Shown here: positions 17,186-25,319 of the stretch, piece after piece
Position numbering within the stretch: position 1 is the stretch's first letter
Layout of the letters: each line of letters opens with the position of its first letter
DNA from: Methylomusa anaerophila
GTDB taxonomy: Bacteria > Bacillota > Negativicutes > Sporomusales > Sporomusaceae
Direction of reading: 5' to 3'
DNA length: 64,000 nucleotides
Assembly: GCF_003966895.1 (NCBI RefSeq)
Contig: NZ_AP018449.1
Span: forward strand, 317,424 to 381,423
Made by a program: the position numbers and the translations under genes
The notes under the pieces: model-generated
What the model was told of the DNA's origin: nothing
Databases searched by the model: none
Seen by the model: only the letters and a program-made list of their open reading frames with translations

Positions 17186-17243
17186 AATAAAAAAAGGCAT
17201 GAACAACTACAGGAGTGTCTGCTCCGGTAGAAGGCTTCATACC
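17186..17243 (-). terminator. Leader terminator/attenuator before the ABC importer operon
   Basis: On the minus strand GGTATGAA (17243-17236) pairs with TTCATGCC (17203-17196), enclosing a second stem CTACCGGAG/CTCCTGTAG with one mismatch. A run of seven T (TTTTTTT, then ATTT) follows. It lies about 50 bases upstream of the micro-ORF start. Its position in the 5' leader suggests termination control by a ligand, leader peptide or protein. The DNA from 17244 to 17465 holds no gene I can support. Confidence 0.65.
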
Positions 17244-17465
17244 TTCAATTTCCGCATATTAATCTCTTATATTAATTATCCTATGAAATACTCGGAAATG
17301 TCAATGATTTTTGTGCTATTTTGTGTGCTATCTTCAGACTTCCGAAGACCTTACAAATTGATCAAGACGGATGATTTTTCTGTTGAAAAAACTTAATAAA
17401 GGAAAGTATTTTTTATGCTTAACTTGATGCCAAACGCTTAAAGCGCTATAAACATATCACACCTA

Positions 17466-17512
17466 TTGACGTAAGCCCATTGATTATATACAATATTCAT
17501 GAAATATATTTC
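17466..17512 (+). promoter_or_regulatory. DUF134 gene promoter with 12-bp palindromic operator at +1
   Basis: TTGACG (17466-17471), a 17-base spacer and TACAAT (17489-17494). The perfect palindrome GAAATATATTTC occupies 17501-17512, at the expected start site. The same motif with one change is found twice upstream of the 21.8-kb operon. Probable autoregulatory site for the DUF134 protein. Confidence 0.75.
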
Positions 17513-17529
17513 TTAATTTGAGGTGAACT

Positions 17530-17961
17530 ATGTCCCGCCCATTCAAGGAAAAAACCGTTCGACTTTTACCGCCTATATCCGATTTTAAACCGGCTGGTAT
17601 TCCGATGCGGCAAATGGAAACCGTTATACTAACCATTGACGAAATGGAAGCTATCCGTCTGGCTGACGTCGAAAAGCTGAGCCAAGCCGCAGCCGCCGAA
17701 CAAATGGGTGTGTCCGGTTCAACATTCAATCGTGTTTTAATGCGGGCGCATCAAAAAGTTGGCATTGCCCTTTGGCAAGGAAAAGCTTTACGGATTGAAG
17801 GTGGAAATTTCCGTGTTTCTCATTCCTGTCATAACAAGTTACGCCATTTTATATGTCAAAACTGCGGTAATGAGTGGGCAATACCTTATGGGAACGGACA
17901 GCGGGGCTCTGACCTTATTTGTCCGTTGTGCTCTTCTGCTGATGTCATGAGAAAGGAATGA
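17530..17961 (+). CDS. DUF134 family DNA-binding protein
   Basis: 143 residues. The N-terminal half (TVILTIDEMEAIRLADVEKLSQAAAAEQMGVSGSTFNRVLMRAHQKV in parts) carries the sigma-70 region 4-like HTH of DUF134. The C-terminal half has Zn-ribbon cysteines (CQNCGNEW, CPLC). DUF134 genes usually neighbour NifX-like and Mrp/MinD ATPase genes, as here. Expected to sense Fe-S or cofactor status and control the minus-strand operon at 18.0-21.8 kb. It is convergent with that operon's last gene. Confidence 0.88.
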   Translation: MSRPFKEKTVRLLPPISDFKPAGIPMRQMETVILTIDEMEAIRLADVEKLSQAAAAEQMGVSGSTFNRVLMRAHQKVGIALWQGKALRIEGGNFRVSHSCHNKLRHFICQNCGNEWAIPYGNGQRGSDLICPLCSSADVMRKE

Positions 17962-18017
17962 TATAATGATAAAACCATACTCCTATACTAAGCTTTTTTC
18001 ATTCGCCTGTTGCTTGT

Positions 18018-19217
18018 TTAGTGGTGGCAGCTATGGCCTTCATGGTCATGGTCGCAAGCATTGCCGGCATCGGTAAGTTCACCGCGCAGATAGAGGGCGG
18101 CAAGATTTTCCGGTGTGTCTGAAGGTGCGCCGCACAGGACTTTTATACCGCGTTGGCGGAAAATGGCCTGGGCTGCTTCGCCCATACCGCCGACCAAAAT
18201 ATCAGTGCAGCCTTGGTCTGCCACCCAGTTGGGGATGATGCCGGGGGCATGGGGAGGCGGGTTTAAGGTTTCGTGATTCGTAATTTTGCCGTTAGATACA
18301 GTTATGATGGCAAATTGTTCGCAATGGCCAAAATGGGCGCAAAGTTTTCCGCCGGCTAGGGGAATGGCAATTTTCATAGTTGAGTCAACACCTTTCTGTT
18401 TATTGGGACGTTGATGAATTATACGATCTACAATACGCTGCATTTCTTCTTTGGTATGACTGGCTAGACTGTCCATGGTCTGACCGGCATCGCCGGCGGT
18501 CACTACACCAGGGTCGATCGGCAGTCGTCCCAAAAAAGAAATACCCCAGTCGGAGGCGGTTTTTTCGCCGCCGCCGCTTTTGAATATGGCATGCAAACTG
18601 CCGCAACCGGGACATACAAAACCGCTCATATTCTCAATGATGCCCAAAATCGGCATATTAACTCTTTGACAAAATTGAATGGATTTTCGTACATCCGCCA
18701 AGGCAATTTCTTGCGGAGTGGTTACTATGACAGCCTGACAGCCGGTAACTGTCTGGGCTACAGTCAGCGGCTCATCGCCGGTTCCGGGCGGACTGTCAAT
18801 AATGAGATAATCCAGCGGTCCCCAATTTACATCCGCCAGAAACTGACGAATGATACCGATTTTTACCGGGCCACGCCAGATGAGGGGATCATCAGGATAT
18901 TCCAGTAGTCCTTGAATGGACAATACTTTCAGATTCTCGGTATAGAGGTAAGGCTGAATCTGATTATTCACCGTATTCATTCTTAGGCCGGTGAGCCCTA
19001 AAAGTCCGGCGATGCTTGGACCATGCACATCTACGTCCAGCAGGCCGACTTTATAGCCCTGTTTGCTCAGAAATACAGCCAGGTTTGTGGCGACCGTGCT
19101 TTTGCCGACGCCGCCCTTACCACTCATAACAACTAATTTGTGATCTACATTTTCCAGAAACCGGTTGATTTTTTGGCTTTGTAGTTCAAATTCTTGATCA
19201 GATGAGTTGCATGACAT
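18018..19217 (-). CDS. Mrp/NBP35 Fe-S carrier ATPase fused to a C-terminal NifX-like domain
   Basis: 399 residues from ATG 19217; an ATG at 19229 abuts the AAGGAG and cannot use it. Residues about 25-260 are Mrp (deviant P-loop GKGGVGKST, IIDSPPGTGDEP, CPGCGSLHAIF with the CxxC for a bridging cluster). After a linker, residues about 275-385 are a NifX/dinitrogenase cofactor-binding domain (KIAIPLAGGKLCAHFGHCEQFAI), with a His/Cys tail (CDHDHEGHSCHH). It probably moves Fe-S or other metal clusters to apo-proteins. The fusion joins an ATPase carrier with a cofactor-binding fold. Confidence 0.9.
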   Translation of the reverse strand: MSCNSSDQEFELQSQKINRFLENVDHKLVVMSGKGGVGKSTVATNLAVFLSKQGYKVGLLDVDVHGPSIAGLLGLTGLRMNTVNNQIQPYLYTENLKVLSIQGLLEYPDDPLIWRGPVKIGIIRQFLADVNWGPLDYLIIDSPPGTGDEPLTVAQTVTGCQAVIVTTPQEIALADVRKSIQFCQRVNMPILGIIENMSGFVCPGCGSLHAIFKSGGGEKTASDWGISFLGRLPIDPGVVTAGDAGQTMDSLASHTKEEMQRIVDRIIHQRPNKQKGVDSTMKIAIPLAGGKLCAHFGHCEQFAIITVSNGKITNHETLNPPPHAPGIIPNWVADQGCTDILVGGMGEAAQAIFRQRGIKVLCGAPSDTPENLAALYLRGELTDAGNACDHDHEGHSCHH

Positions 19218-19242
19218 GCTAAAATCCATCTCCTTACTTATT

Positions 19243-19611
19243 CTACTTATTTATATCCAGAGCATTTGGTGCGGCAATAGGACTCAACTTACCATCCAGA
19301 AAGGCTGCCAGGACATCTTCTACAGTACCGCGGGTATCGTTGGACGAATACATTTCGACTTTTCCGGCCGTAAGCACTTTATAGGCTTTAGGGCCGACAT
19401 AGCCGGTAATGAGTATGCCGGCGCCTGCCTTTGCCAGGGTTTGGGCCGACTGAATGCCGGCGCCGTGGGCTGCCTCCAGGTTTTGCGTATTGGGGAAACT
19501 TTCCCAGGCGCCATTTTCCTGATCATACACCATGAAATAAGCAGCCCGGCCAAAGCGGGAGTCGACTGCAGCCTGACGGACATCGCCGTGAGACGTGATG
19601 GCAATTTTCAT
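19243..19611 (-). CDS. NifX/NafY-family cofactor-binding protein
   Basis: 122 residues, single NifX-like domain (KIAITSHGDVRQAAVDSRFGRAAYFMVYD; GAGILITGYVGPKAYKVLTAG). Overlaps the preceding MinD-type gene by 4 bp, so translation is coupled. This is the third NifX-type domain in the window. It probably binds a metal cluster handed over by the MinD-ferredoxin ATPases. Confidence 0.88.
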   Translation of the reverse strand: MKIAITSHGDVRQAAVDSRFGRAAYFMVYDQENGAWESFPNTQNLEAAHGAGIQSAQTLAKAGAGILITGYVGPKAYKVLTAGKVEMYSSNDTRGTVEDVLAAFLDGKLSPIAAPNALDINK

Positions 19612-20555
19612 AGAGTGTTTTCCTCGCTTCCCTTTTTGATACCAAAAGAATTTATTTTGCGAAAGATCCGGCTGATGATAGAGTCGATAGGGTTAATATC
19701 TAATAACTTCGAAAGATTGTACCATAACTCTAAAATTTTTTCCTGTACTTCGGAATTATTTGTGTCCATTACTGTTTTTTCAGCTTGCAAAGCTGTATTG
19801 AAAACATCGCTGTAAGGAATGTTCCCGACTACCGGTACTTTTTTTTTGCTGCACCAGGCGATGAGAGTATGAGTATTTAGAGAATTTAGGGTGGATTTAT
19901 TTATGCATACGGCCATTGGTAATTGAAAATGCCGGATCAGTTCCCACAGACGTTGTAAATCATGCATGCTGGCCAAAGTGGGTTCGACAACTGCCAACAC
20001 TAAACTGGCACCTGACAGAGCGGCGATGGCCGGGCAGCCAATGCCGGGCGGTCCGTCGGTGATAATGAGTGGCAAGTGATGAGCTATTGCGATCTTCTTT
20101 GCTTCTTGCCGCACCTTACTGACCAATTTACCCGAGTTTTCCACCGACATACCCGGTTCAGCGTGGATTAACCGGCCCAAGCGGGTATCAGAGACAAACC
20201 ATTGGCCGGCTTTCTTATCATGCATGGCAATGGCATGTTCCGGGCAGTTAAAGGCGCATACGCCGCAGCCCTCGCAATGTAAAGGAGTAGTAATAATACC
20301 GGCGGTGATGGCTCCGAAGCGGCATAAACCGGTACATTTGCCGCAGTGAGTACAGTTCTGTGCGTCGACATGGGGTTCAAAACCGGCTGTGAATGGATGG
20401 ATTTCCCGGATGACAGCGCTGCTGATTAAATGAAAGTTAGCGGCATCAACATCACAGTCAGCCAGGACCTTTTGCGGCGCCAGAAAAGCGAGAGCGGCGC
20501 TAATGCTGGTTTTGCCGGTACCGCCTTTGCCGCTGACAATAACTAATTCTTTCAT
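19608..20555 (-). CDS. MinD-superfamily P-loop ATPase with inserted ferredoxin domain (first of two)
   Basis: 315 residues. P-loop SGKGGTGKTS at the N-terminus. Two [4Fe-4S] motifs inserted at about 65-110 (CTHCGKCTGLC, CEGCGVCAFNCP). ATPase motif TDGPPGIGCPAIAALSGA. Such tandem ATPases occur across anaerobes with NifX-like proteins and DUF134, and are thought to assemble or reduce Fe-S clusters. Overlaps its upstream paralogue by 4 bp. Confidence 0.9.
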   Translation of the reverse strand: MKELVIVSGKGGTGKTSISAALAFLAPQKVLADCDVDAANFHLISSAVIREIHPFTAGFEPHVDAQNCTHCGKCTGLCRFGAITAGIITTPLHCEGCGVCAFNCPEHAIAMHDKKAGQWFVSDTRLGRLIHAEPGMSVENSGKLVSKVRQEAKKIAIAHHLPLIITDGPPGIGCPAIAALSGASLVLAVVEPTLASMHDLQRLWELIRHFQLPMAVCINKSTLNSLNTHTLIAWCSKKKVPVVGNIPYSDVFNTALQAEKTVMDTNNSEVQEKILELWYNLSKLLDINPIDSIISRIFRKINSFGIKKGSEENTL

Positions 20556-21403
20556 GCTCCCATATTCCTTTCCTTCACCAGTTGCTGCCAGATGGCAGCG
20601 GCAATAGCCTGAAATTCGTCGGGTATCATGCCGGCAGCATACTGTTGGGCCAAAGAAAGACTGTGGGGGATTTTGGCCAATACCGGTATTTGACGGTTAT
20701 GACACAAAGCTTCGATGCTTTCATCGCCGGCGGCTGTATCGCTTTTATTAATAACCACGCCTGCCGGTAGCTGAAGCAGGCGGGTAATGTTCATAGCTAA
20801 TTCCAGGTCATGTCCGCCGAAAGGCGTTGGCTCCGTAACCAGTATGCAAAAGTCGCTGTCGATGATAGCATTGACCATGGAGCAGGCGGTACCGGGCGGA
20901 CAGTCCAGCAGGATATCACCGGCGAGAAGGAATGCTTTGGACTTGACTGCCTTTATCAACGGTACGGCGCTGGGAACGCCAACGTGCAGTGCGCCACTGA
21001 CGAGATGAACGTTCGGCAGTGGCGTGGCTACTCCGGCGGTGATGGTGCCAATGCGTTTTTTGTCTTCGAAAATTGCGCCACTTGGACAGGCAAGCAAACA
21101 TCCGCCACAGCTGTGGCACAATTCGTCAAACAACAAAGCTTTACCACCGGCAACCGCAATGGCGTTAAACAGGCAGACTGCCGAGCAAGCGCCGCATCCG
21201 TTGCAGCGGTCGCTGTCAATGTGCGGGACCATGATGGCAACATCCTGTCCGGGAGTTTGCCATTCCGGTTTGAGAAACAAATGACAGTTCGGTTCTTCCA
21301 CGTCACAGTCAATCAAGGTAATATGAGGGTGAGCGGCAGCGAGCAGTAGGGCCAGTGTCGTTTTACCAGTTCCGCCCTTGCCGCTGGCAATGCTGATAAG
21401 CAT
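20552..21403 (-). CDS. MinD-superfamily P-loop ATPase with inserted ferredoxin domain (second of two)
   Basis: 283 residues from ATG 21403 (AGGAG 7 bases upstream). P-loop ASGKGGTGKTT. Ferredoxin insert CNGCGACSAVC and CHSCGGCLLACP. Later motif DCPPGTACSMVNAI. Paralogue of the next gene; the pair likely forms a heterodimer. It is in the operon headed by the DUF5320 gene. Confidence 0.9.
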   Translation of the reverse strand: MLISIASGKGGTGKTTLALLLAAAHPHITLIDCDVEEPNCHLFLKPEWQTPGQDVAIMVPHIDSDRCNGCGACSAVCLFNAIAVAGGKALLFDELCHSCGGCLLACPSGAIFEDKKRIGTITAGVATPLPNVHLVSGALHVGVPSAVPLIKAVKSKAFLLAGDILLDCPPGTACSMVNAIIDSDFCILVTEPTPFGGHDLELAMNITRLLQLPAGVVINKSDTAAGDESIEALCHNRQIPVLAKIPHSLSLAQQYAAGMIPDEFQAIAAAIWQQLVKERNMGA

Positions 21404-21510
21404 GGCTTTCTCCTTATGAATAAAAAATAGGCTCTTCACCCTGTAAAGGTAAAGGTGAAATGGGTTAAGTCCGTTCCTGTTTATGCGGCGAAGAGCCGGC
21501 AGCCTGCCGA

Positions 21511-21768
21511 TTACTCAACCTTACGGTTTTTACTTGCTAAGTTGCGCAGGTTAGCTGCTTGTTCTTCCAGACGGGCTGCTTGTTCTTTAAGTACTTCCGG
21601 GTTGGTAGCAGTATTGCCGGCCAATCCGAAACAACGACCGAACCCACGCCCAAAACCGCCTCTCATGCCGCGAACAAAGCCGGAGAAAATGCCCATGCCC
21701 CGGCAATTGCCACACATTTGATCCATAGATCCGGTACCCCAAGGTCCGGTTCCATCTCCTCTAGGCAT
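21511..21768 (-). CDS. DUF5320 family small protein
   Basis: 85 residues from ATG 21768 (GGGGGTGA upstream). N-terminus MPRGDGTGPWGTGS is the DUF5320 hallmark. A glycine-rich stretch with MCGNCRG and an F-G-R repeat leads to a coiled-coil tail (EVLKEQAARLEEQAANLRNLASK). These proteins routinely accompany Mrp/MinD/NifX operons; function unknown. First gene of the operon. Confidence 0.85.
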   Translation of the reverse strand: MPRGDGTGPWGTGSMDQMCGNCRGMGIFSGFVRGMRGGFGRGFGRCFGLAGNTATNPEVLKEQAARLEEQAANLRNLASKNRKVE

Positions 21769-21795
21769 AGTATTCACCCCCTTTCAGACAATTAT

Positions 21796-21916
21796 GAAAT
21801 ATATATCATAATCGAAATAAAAAAAATTATATATCCGCTAAATGAATCCTGCACACCTCTTGCGATTAAGAGATATATTTCATAATCAATATATAATACA
21901 TTAAGAAAAATGTCAA
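21796..21916 (-). promoter_or_regulatory. Promoter of the DUF5320-MinD-Mrp operon with two operator palindromes
   Basis: On the minus strand TTGACA (21916-21911), 17 bases, then TATATT (21893-21888). GAGATATATTTC at 21870-21881 (one change from GAAATATATTTC) lies at the predicted start. A second copy, GAAATATATATC, is at 21796-21807 just before the ribosome site. The layout copies the DUF134 promoter. Confidence 0.75.
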
Positions 21917-22060
21917 GGAAGGAAGTGGATTTATTATATAAAATGCGGGGTATCTGTATGCAAGGTATAATTCCACAGTTTTGCAGCAACATAGGTTCGG
22001 TTGCAGATGAAAATCACTTTGGTATTTTCCCCATACGCTTCCTCTCCTTTATACTGCTCT

Positions 22061-22708
22061 TTATTTCGCATTCCTGTTAAACTGCAAGGCTTGCTTGGGA
22101 CAACGCTCGACACAGCGGTCACATTTGAGGCAATCACTATGGCTAAAGCCTTCGGTACTGCCTTTTGCCGTATAAGGCGCTAGTTGCATCGGGCAGGCTT
22201 TCGTACAAAGCTTGCAATTGATACAGGAATTTTCCACTATTAACGGAAATGATTTTTTTCGCTGGCTAATCCAGCTAGCCAGTGTTCCCATCGGGCAAAA
22301 AGAACACCAAGCCCGCTGGTGATAAACCAGCCCTAAAACAACACCCACTATAGTCGTAATCAAAATGATCTGCACAAACACCCTGCCCACGGCTGCCCAA
22401 TCTTCCCAGGCATAAACCATTTGCACTGTAAAGACAGAGATAATGAATAAAACCATAAACGCGCGAAAGGCGGTATGGGAAAAGGGCGCGGGAATTTTCC
22501 GTTTTGGCGATAGCTTGGCCAGAACATGATCGTAGAAGCTGCCCCGCGGGCAGTAATTGCCGCACCAGTACCGTCCCCGAAACGGGGCAACGGCAACAGG
22601 CGCAATCATACAAGTCAAAGCAATGATGCCGATTGCAGGGTAAACCAGCCCGACGCCTAAAAAGGCTAATAAAATCCAAAATAAATAAGGCCGAATACGT
22701 TTTCTCAT
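22061..22708 (-). CDS. NapH/CcoG-like polyferredoxin membrane protein
   Basis: 215 residues with about four hydrophobic segments. Cys motifs CGNYCPRG and CSFCPMG lie near membrane segments (the NosR/NapH type), and two C-terminal [4Fe-4S] motifs (CINCKLCTKACP, CLKCDRCVERCP). Likely passes electrons between the quinone pool or a membrane partner and soluble Fe-S proteins. It lies beyond the DUF5320 operon on the same strand but has its own promoter region. Partner unknown. Confidence 0.85.
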   Translation of the reverse strand: MRKRIRPYLFWILLAFLGVGLVYPAIGIIALTCMIAPVAVAPFRGRYWCGNYCPRGSFYDHVLAKLSPKRKIPAPFSHTAFRAFMVLFIISVFTVQMVYAWEDWAAVGRVFVQIILITTIVGVVLGLVYHQRAWCSFCPMGTLASWISQRKKSFPLIVENSCINCKLCTKACPMQLAPYTAKGSTEGFSHSDCLKCDRCVERCPKQALQFNRNAK

Positions 22709-22890
22709 AAAAGTTCCTCCTTTTTATTGCCCCCCCCGGTAGGGATGGGATAATATCATTATAAATCATAGTAATCCGGTGAGCAATAGGTGATCGACCA
22801 CAAACTAAAAAAGACGTATCAACGTCCCTTTTGAGGAAATAGCTCACAAACGCTATCGTCAAATCGTATATCTTCTATACTCCATTTCAC

Positions 22891-22928
22891 AAACCAGGAC
22901 CGCCCGCTAAAGCGGGCGGTCCTGGTTT
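22891..22928. repeat. Perfect 18-bp inverted repeat hairpin
   Basis: AAACCAGGACCGCCCGCT at 22891-22908 and its exact complement at 22911-22928, loop AA. It is the only structure in the 418-bp gap between the NapH-like gene and the TonB receptor gene. It may end the receptor transcript although the T-run is short; only TTT follows on either side. The rest of 22709-23126 shows no gene I can support. Confidence 0.7.
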
Positions 22929-23126
22929 GACCGCTCTATTTTCTGCCCTAATCGAAGCTCGTACTTTATTTGACCAAGCCAGACTTCTTAAACGGATTGA
23001 TTCTTGCTTGAAAGTAGTTCAGAGGAGTTTTTGCAGCAGCGCTTCCAGAAATTAATAAAGATTTACGGTTGATTCAAATGTTCTAAGTTCCAAAGCACAG
23101 TTTAACGAGCAGCCACCTTATTTTTT

Positions 23127-25154
23127 TCAAAAACTGGTTTGATAAGAAATACTGTAGTTAATTCCTGGCATTGGAAAGTCTTTGGTTTGCTGATAATCTA
23201 CGTCAAACAGATTATTGATCGCTAAAGCGACCGTCTTATCATTTCTGGTATACGCCAACCCCAGGTTAAAGAGCATGTAGCCTTTGGTTTCAGCACTGGC
23301 TACCGTTTGGATTCTTTGCCCGTCCAAGGATGCCTGAAACCCTTTTTGATTATTGTACCGAAACCCCAGATTGATCGTCTCTTGCGGTATAGTGGTCAAT
23401 TCACTCCCGGTAATATCTAGCCGGTCTCCTGTCTTACTGGCATGCTGGTGGGTATAGTTGAACACCAATCCCAACGTTTGGGAAAACTGATAATCGGTGG
23501 CCAGTTCCACGCCCTTCACTTTAGCATTGCCTATGTTGTAAGTCGGTGGCCCGGAATTAATACCAGAACCCATGTAAGTAGTAACATAATTATCAATGTC
23601 ATTCAAAAATCCTGTGATTTTAACACCAAAATTGGGGGGAAATTGTTTTTTCCAGCCTAATTCATAAGCCATACCCGTTTCCGGCTCTAATTGGCCAATA
23701 ATATTCTGCCAATCTGCAAGCGTCCAACTCAGGCCATTATAAGTTTTATATTTTGTATAGTTAGAATTGGCTACATTGCTCGGGTCGTAATTCATTTGCC
23801 AACGAACATAGTCCGACACAGTCGGCGCCCGGAATACCCTGCTGGCACTGGCATAAACGGCTTCCCTCGGATTCACCTGATACGTTATATTGACCTTAGG
23901 GCTTAGCTGCGAAGCATCGGTAAATTCCTTGCCGCTTCTTCTGTCCTCCGATTGATACTGATCATAACGCAGGCCTAATCCCACCAAAGTCTTTTTATTT
24001 ACCTGCCAGTTATCCTGAAGAAAATAACCATTCAATTCCGCTGCCAAAGAGTTGTTGGAACTGCTGCTGGCTACATCGAATCTCAAATTACGGTAATCCA
24101 GGCCTGTAGTCAGGCTGTGATTGCCGATTCGCCTGTTTTTTTGCCAGCTATAGCCGCTGTTGTCCGTCTTGATCTCCGGTGTATCCACACTGCCTGTATA
24201 CCGCAGCCAGTCGTTTCTGGTCTGCTTATTTTGGTAAACGCTCAATTTCCAGTCATGATCGTAATAGTTTAAAGAGTAATTTTTTGTATTGAATTCACGA
24301 TAACTGCCGTCCAGATATTGAGAACCAGATTTTGCTGTTGAAGTAGGAGCCACCGGCACTTCGGGGTAGCCGGGGTCCCAGCCGTTTTCATTATTGACAG
24401 ACCGGTTATTACCGACCAGTATGCCTTCTTTGCGGTAACTGTCAGTCAAAGCGAAAGACACCTTCTTTTTCTCAGAGAAATTATAGGTCATATTTAAATT
24501 AATATCATCACTGTTTAAGAAATTGTTGCGGTAATACCCATCATCTTCCCGTCTGTTAGCGTTGATCGTCCAGGAGAATTTGCCGTCGTCGGTAGTACCC
24601 TGATTAGTAAAGGAATATTTTTCGTTATGATAGCTGCCATAGCTATACTTTAGAAAGCTTTTGTTCTCTCCCGGCTTGTCGACTGTCACAATATTGATAA
24701 TCCCGCCCCAAGTCCCGCCGTAAATAGCTGAACTGGCGCCTCGGATAATCTCGATTTTTTTGACATTACTGACCGGCAGGGAGTCCCATTCCAAAGCCCG
24801 TCCCCGGTACAGTCCTCCTTGATTTTCAATAACATTTCCATTAATAGCAACCAACAGTCTTTCATTGGTCATTCCTCTTATAGCAACCGAAGTCCCTGAT
24901 TGGGGATCTTTAGTGACCACTATACCCGGAACATCCTGAAGCAAATCGGTAACACTGTTAATTTGTCCGGCATCAATTTTATCTTTCACGTTCAAAGAGG
25001 TGACTTTCGTCGTTTCTCCCTCGCCCACGATTCTGCTATCTGTCACCACAATGGTTTCCAGTGTAAAATCTTCGGGCGCGCTGTCTTCCGCATAAACTGC
25101 CGGAGCAAAATTCAGCAACGCAATCAGGGTCAAACCCAAAGACGCCTTGTTCAT
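23127..25154 (-). CDS. TonB-dependent outer-membrane receptor
   Basis: 675 residues with a signal peptide ending in AVYA. Plug domain at about 30-150 (TVTDLLQDVPGIVV-type segment, IRGMTNERLLVAINGNVI, IEIIRGASSAIYGG), then a beta-barrel rich in alternating aromatic strands and ending in F. It imports a scarce chelated nutrient through the outer membrane, showing that the host is diderm. The ATG overlaps the stop of an FmdE-like micro-ORF (ATGA), so the two are coupled. Substrate unknown; cobalamin, siderophore or a metal chelate are possible. Confidence 0.93.
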   Translation of the reverse strand: MNKASLGLTLIALLNFAPAVYAEDSAPEDFTLETIVVTDSRIVGEGETTKVTSLNVKDKIDAGQINSVTDLLQDVPGIVVTKDPQSGTSVAIRGMTNERLLVAINGNVIENQGGLYRGRALEWDSLPVSNVKKIEIIRGASSAIYGGTWGGIINIVTVDKPGENKSFLKYSYGSYHNEKYSFTNQGTTDDGKFSWTINANRREDDGYYRNNFLNSDDINLNMTYNFSEKKKVSFALTDSYRKEGILVGNNRSVNNENGWDPGYPEVPVAPTSTAKSGSQYLDGSYREFNTKNYSLNYYDHDWKLSVYQNKQTRNDWLRYTGSVDTPEIKTDNSGYSWQKNRRIGNHSLTTGLDYRNLRFDVASSSSNNSLAAELNGYFLQDNWQVNKKTLVGLGLRYDQYQSEDRRSGKEFTDASQLSPKVNITYQVNPREAVYASASRVFRAPTVSDYVRWQMNYDPSNVANSNYTKYKTYNGLSWTLADWQNIIGQLEPETGMAYELGWKKQFPPNFGVKITGFLNDIDNYVTTYMGSGINSGPPTYNIGNAKVKGVELATDYQFSQTLGLVFNYTHQHASKTGDRLDITGSELTTIPQETINLGFRYNNQKGFQASLDGQRIQTVASAETKGYMLFNLGLAYTRNDKTVALAINNLFDVDYQQTKDFPMPGINYSISYQTSF

Positions 25155-25309
25155 CCCTTATCATCCCCGACCATAGTCAGCAGAGCAGTCAAGGCATACT
25201 TTTTTTCCCTGACGGCCTCGTAGGCTTTAAAACCGATCGCCAATCCCGGGCACTCATGCCCGTGGAATTGCACACATTTGTCCCCTTGCTGTTTGTCTTG
25301 TTTGTCCAT
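25151..25309 (-). CDS. FmdE-like micro-protein (52 aa), coupled to the TonB receptor
   Basis: ATG 25309 follows GGAGAGGG. Residues 12-26 read CVQFHGHECPGLAIG, the exact N-terminal core of FmdE-family proteins, then FKAYEAV. The reading frame stops at 52 residues, where full FmdE proteins continue for more than 100. C12, H16, H18 and C20 could bind a metal. It may be a truncated gene or a functional stand-alone metal-binding peptide; the clean ribosome site and the ATGA overlap with the receptor favour translation. Confidence 0.7.
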   Translation of the reverse strand: MDKQDKQQGDKCVQFHGHECPGLAIGFKAYEAVREKKYALTALLTMVGDDKG

Positions 25310-25319
25310 AATACCCTCT

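Noticed and set aside
22891-22928. CRISPR repeat or attachment site
   Set aside because: A single perfect palindrome without repeated units or spacers; most likely a terminator or other structural hairpin.
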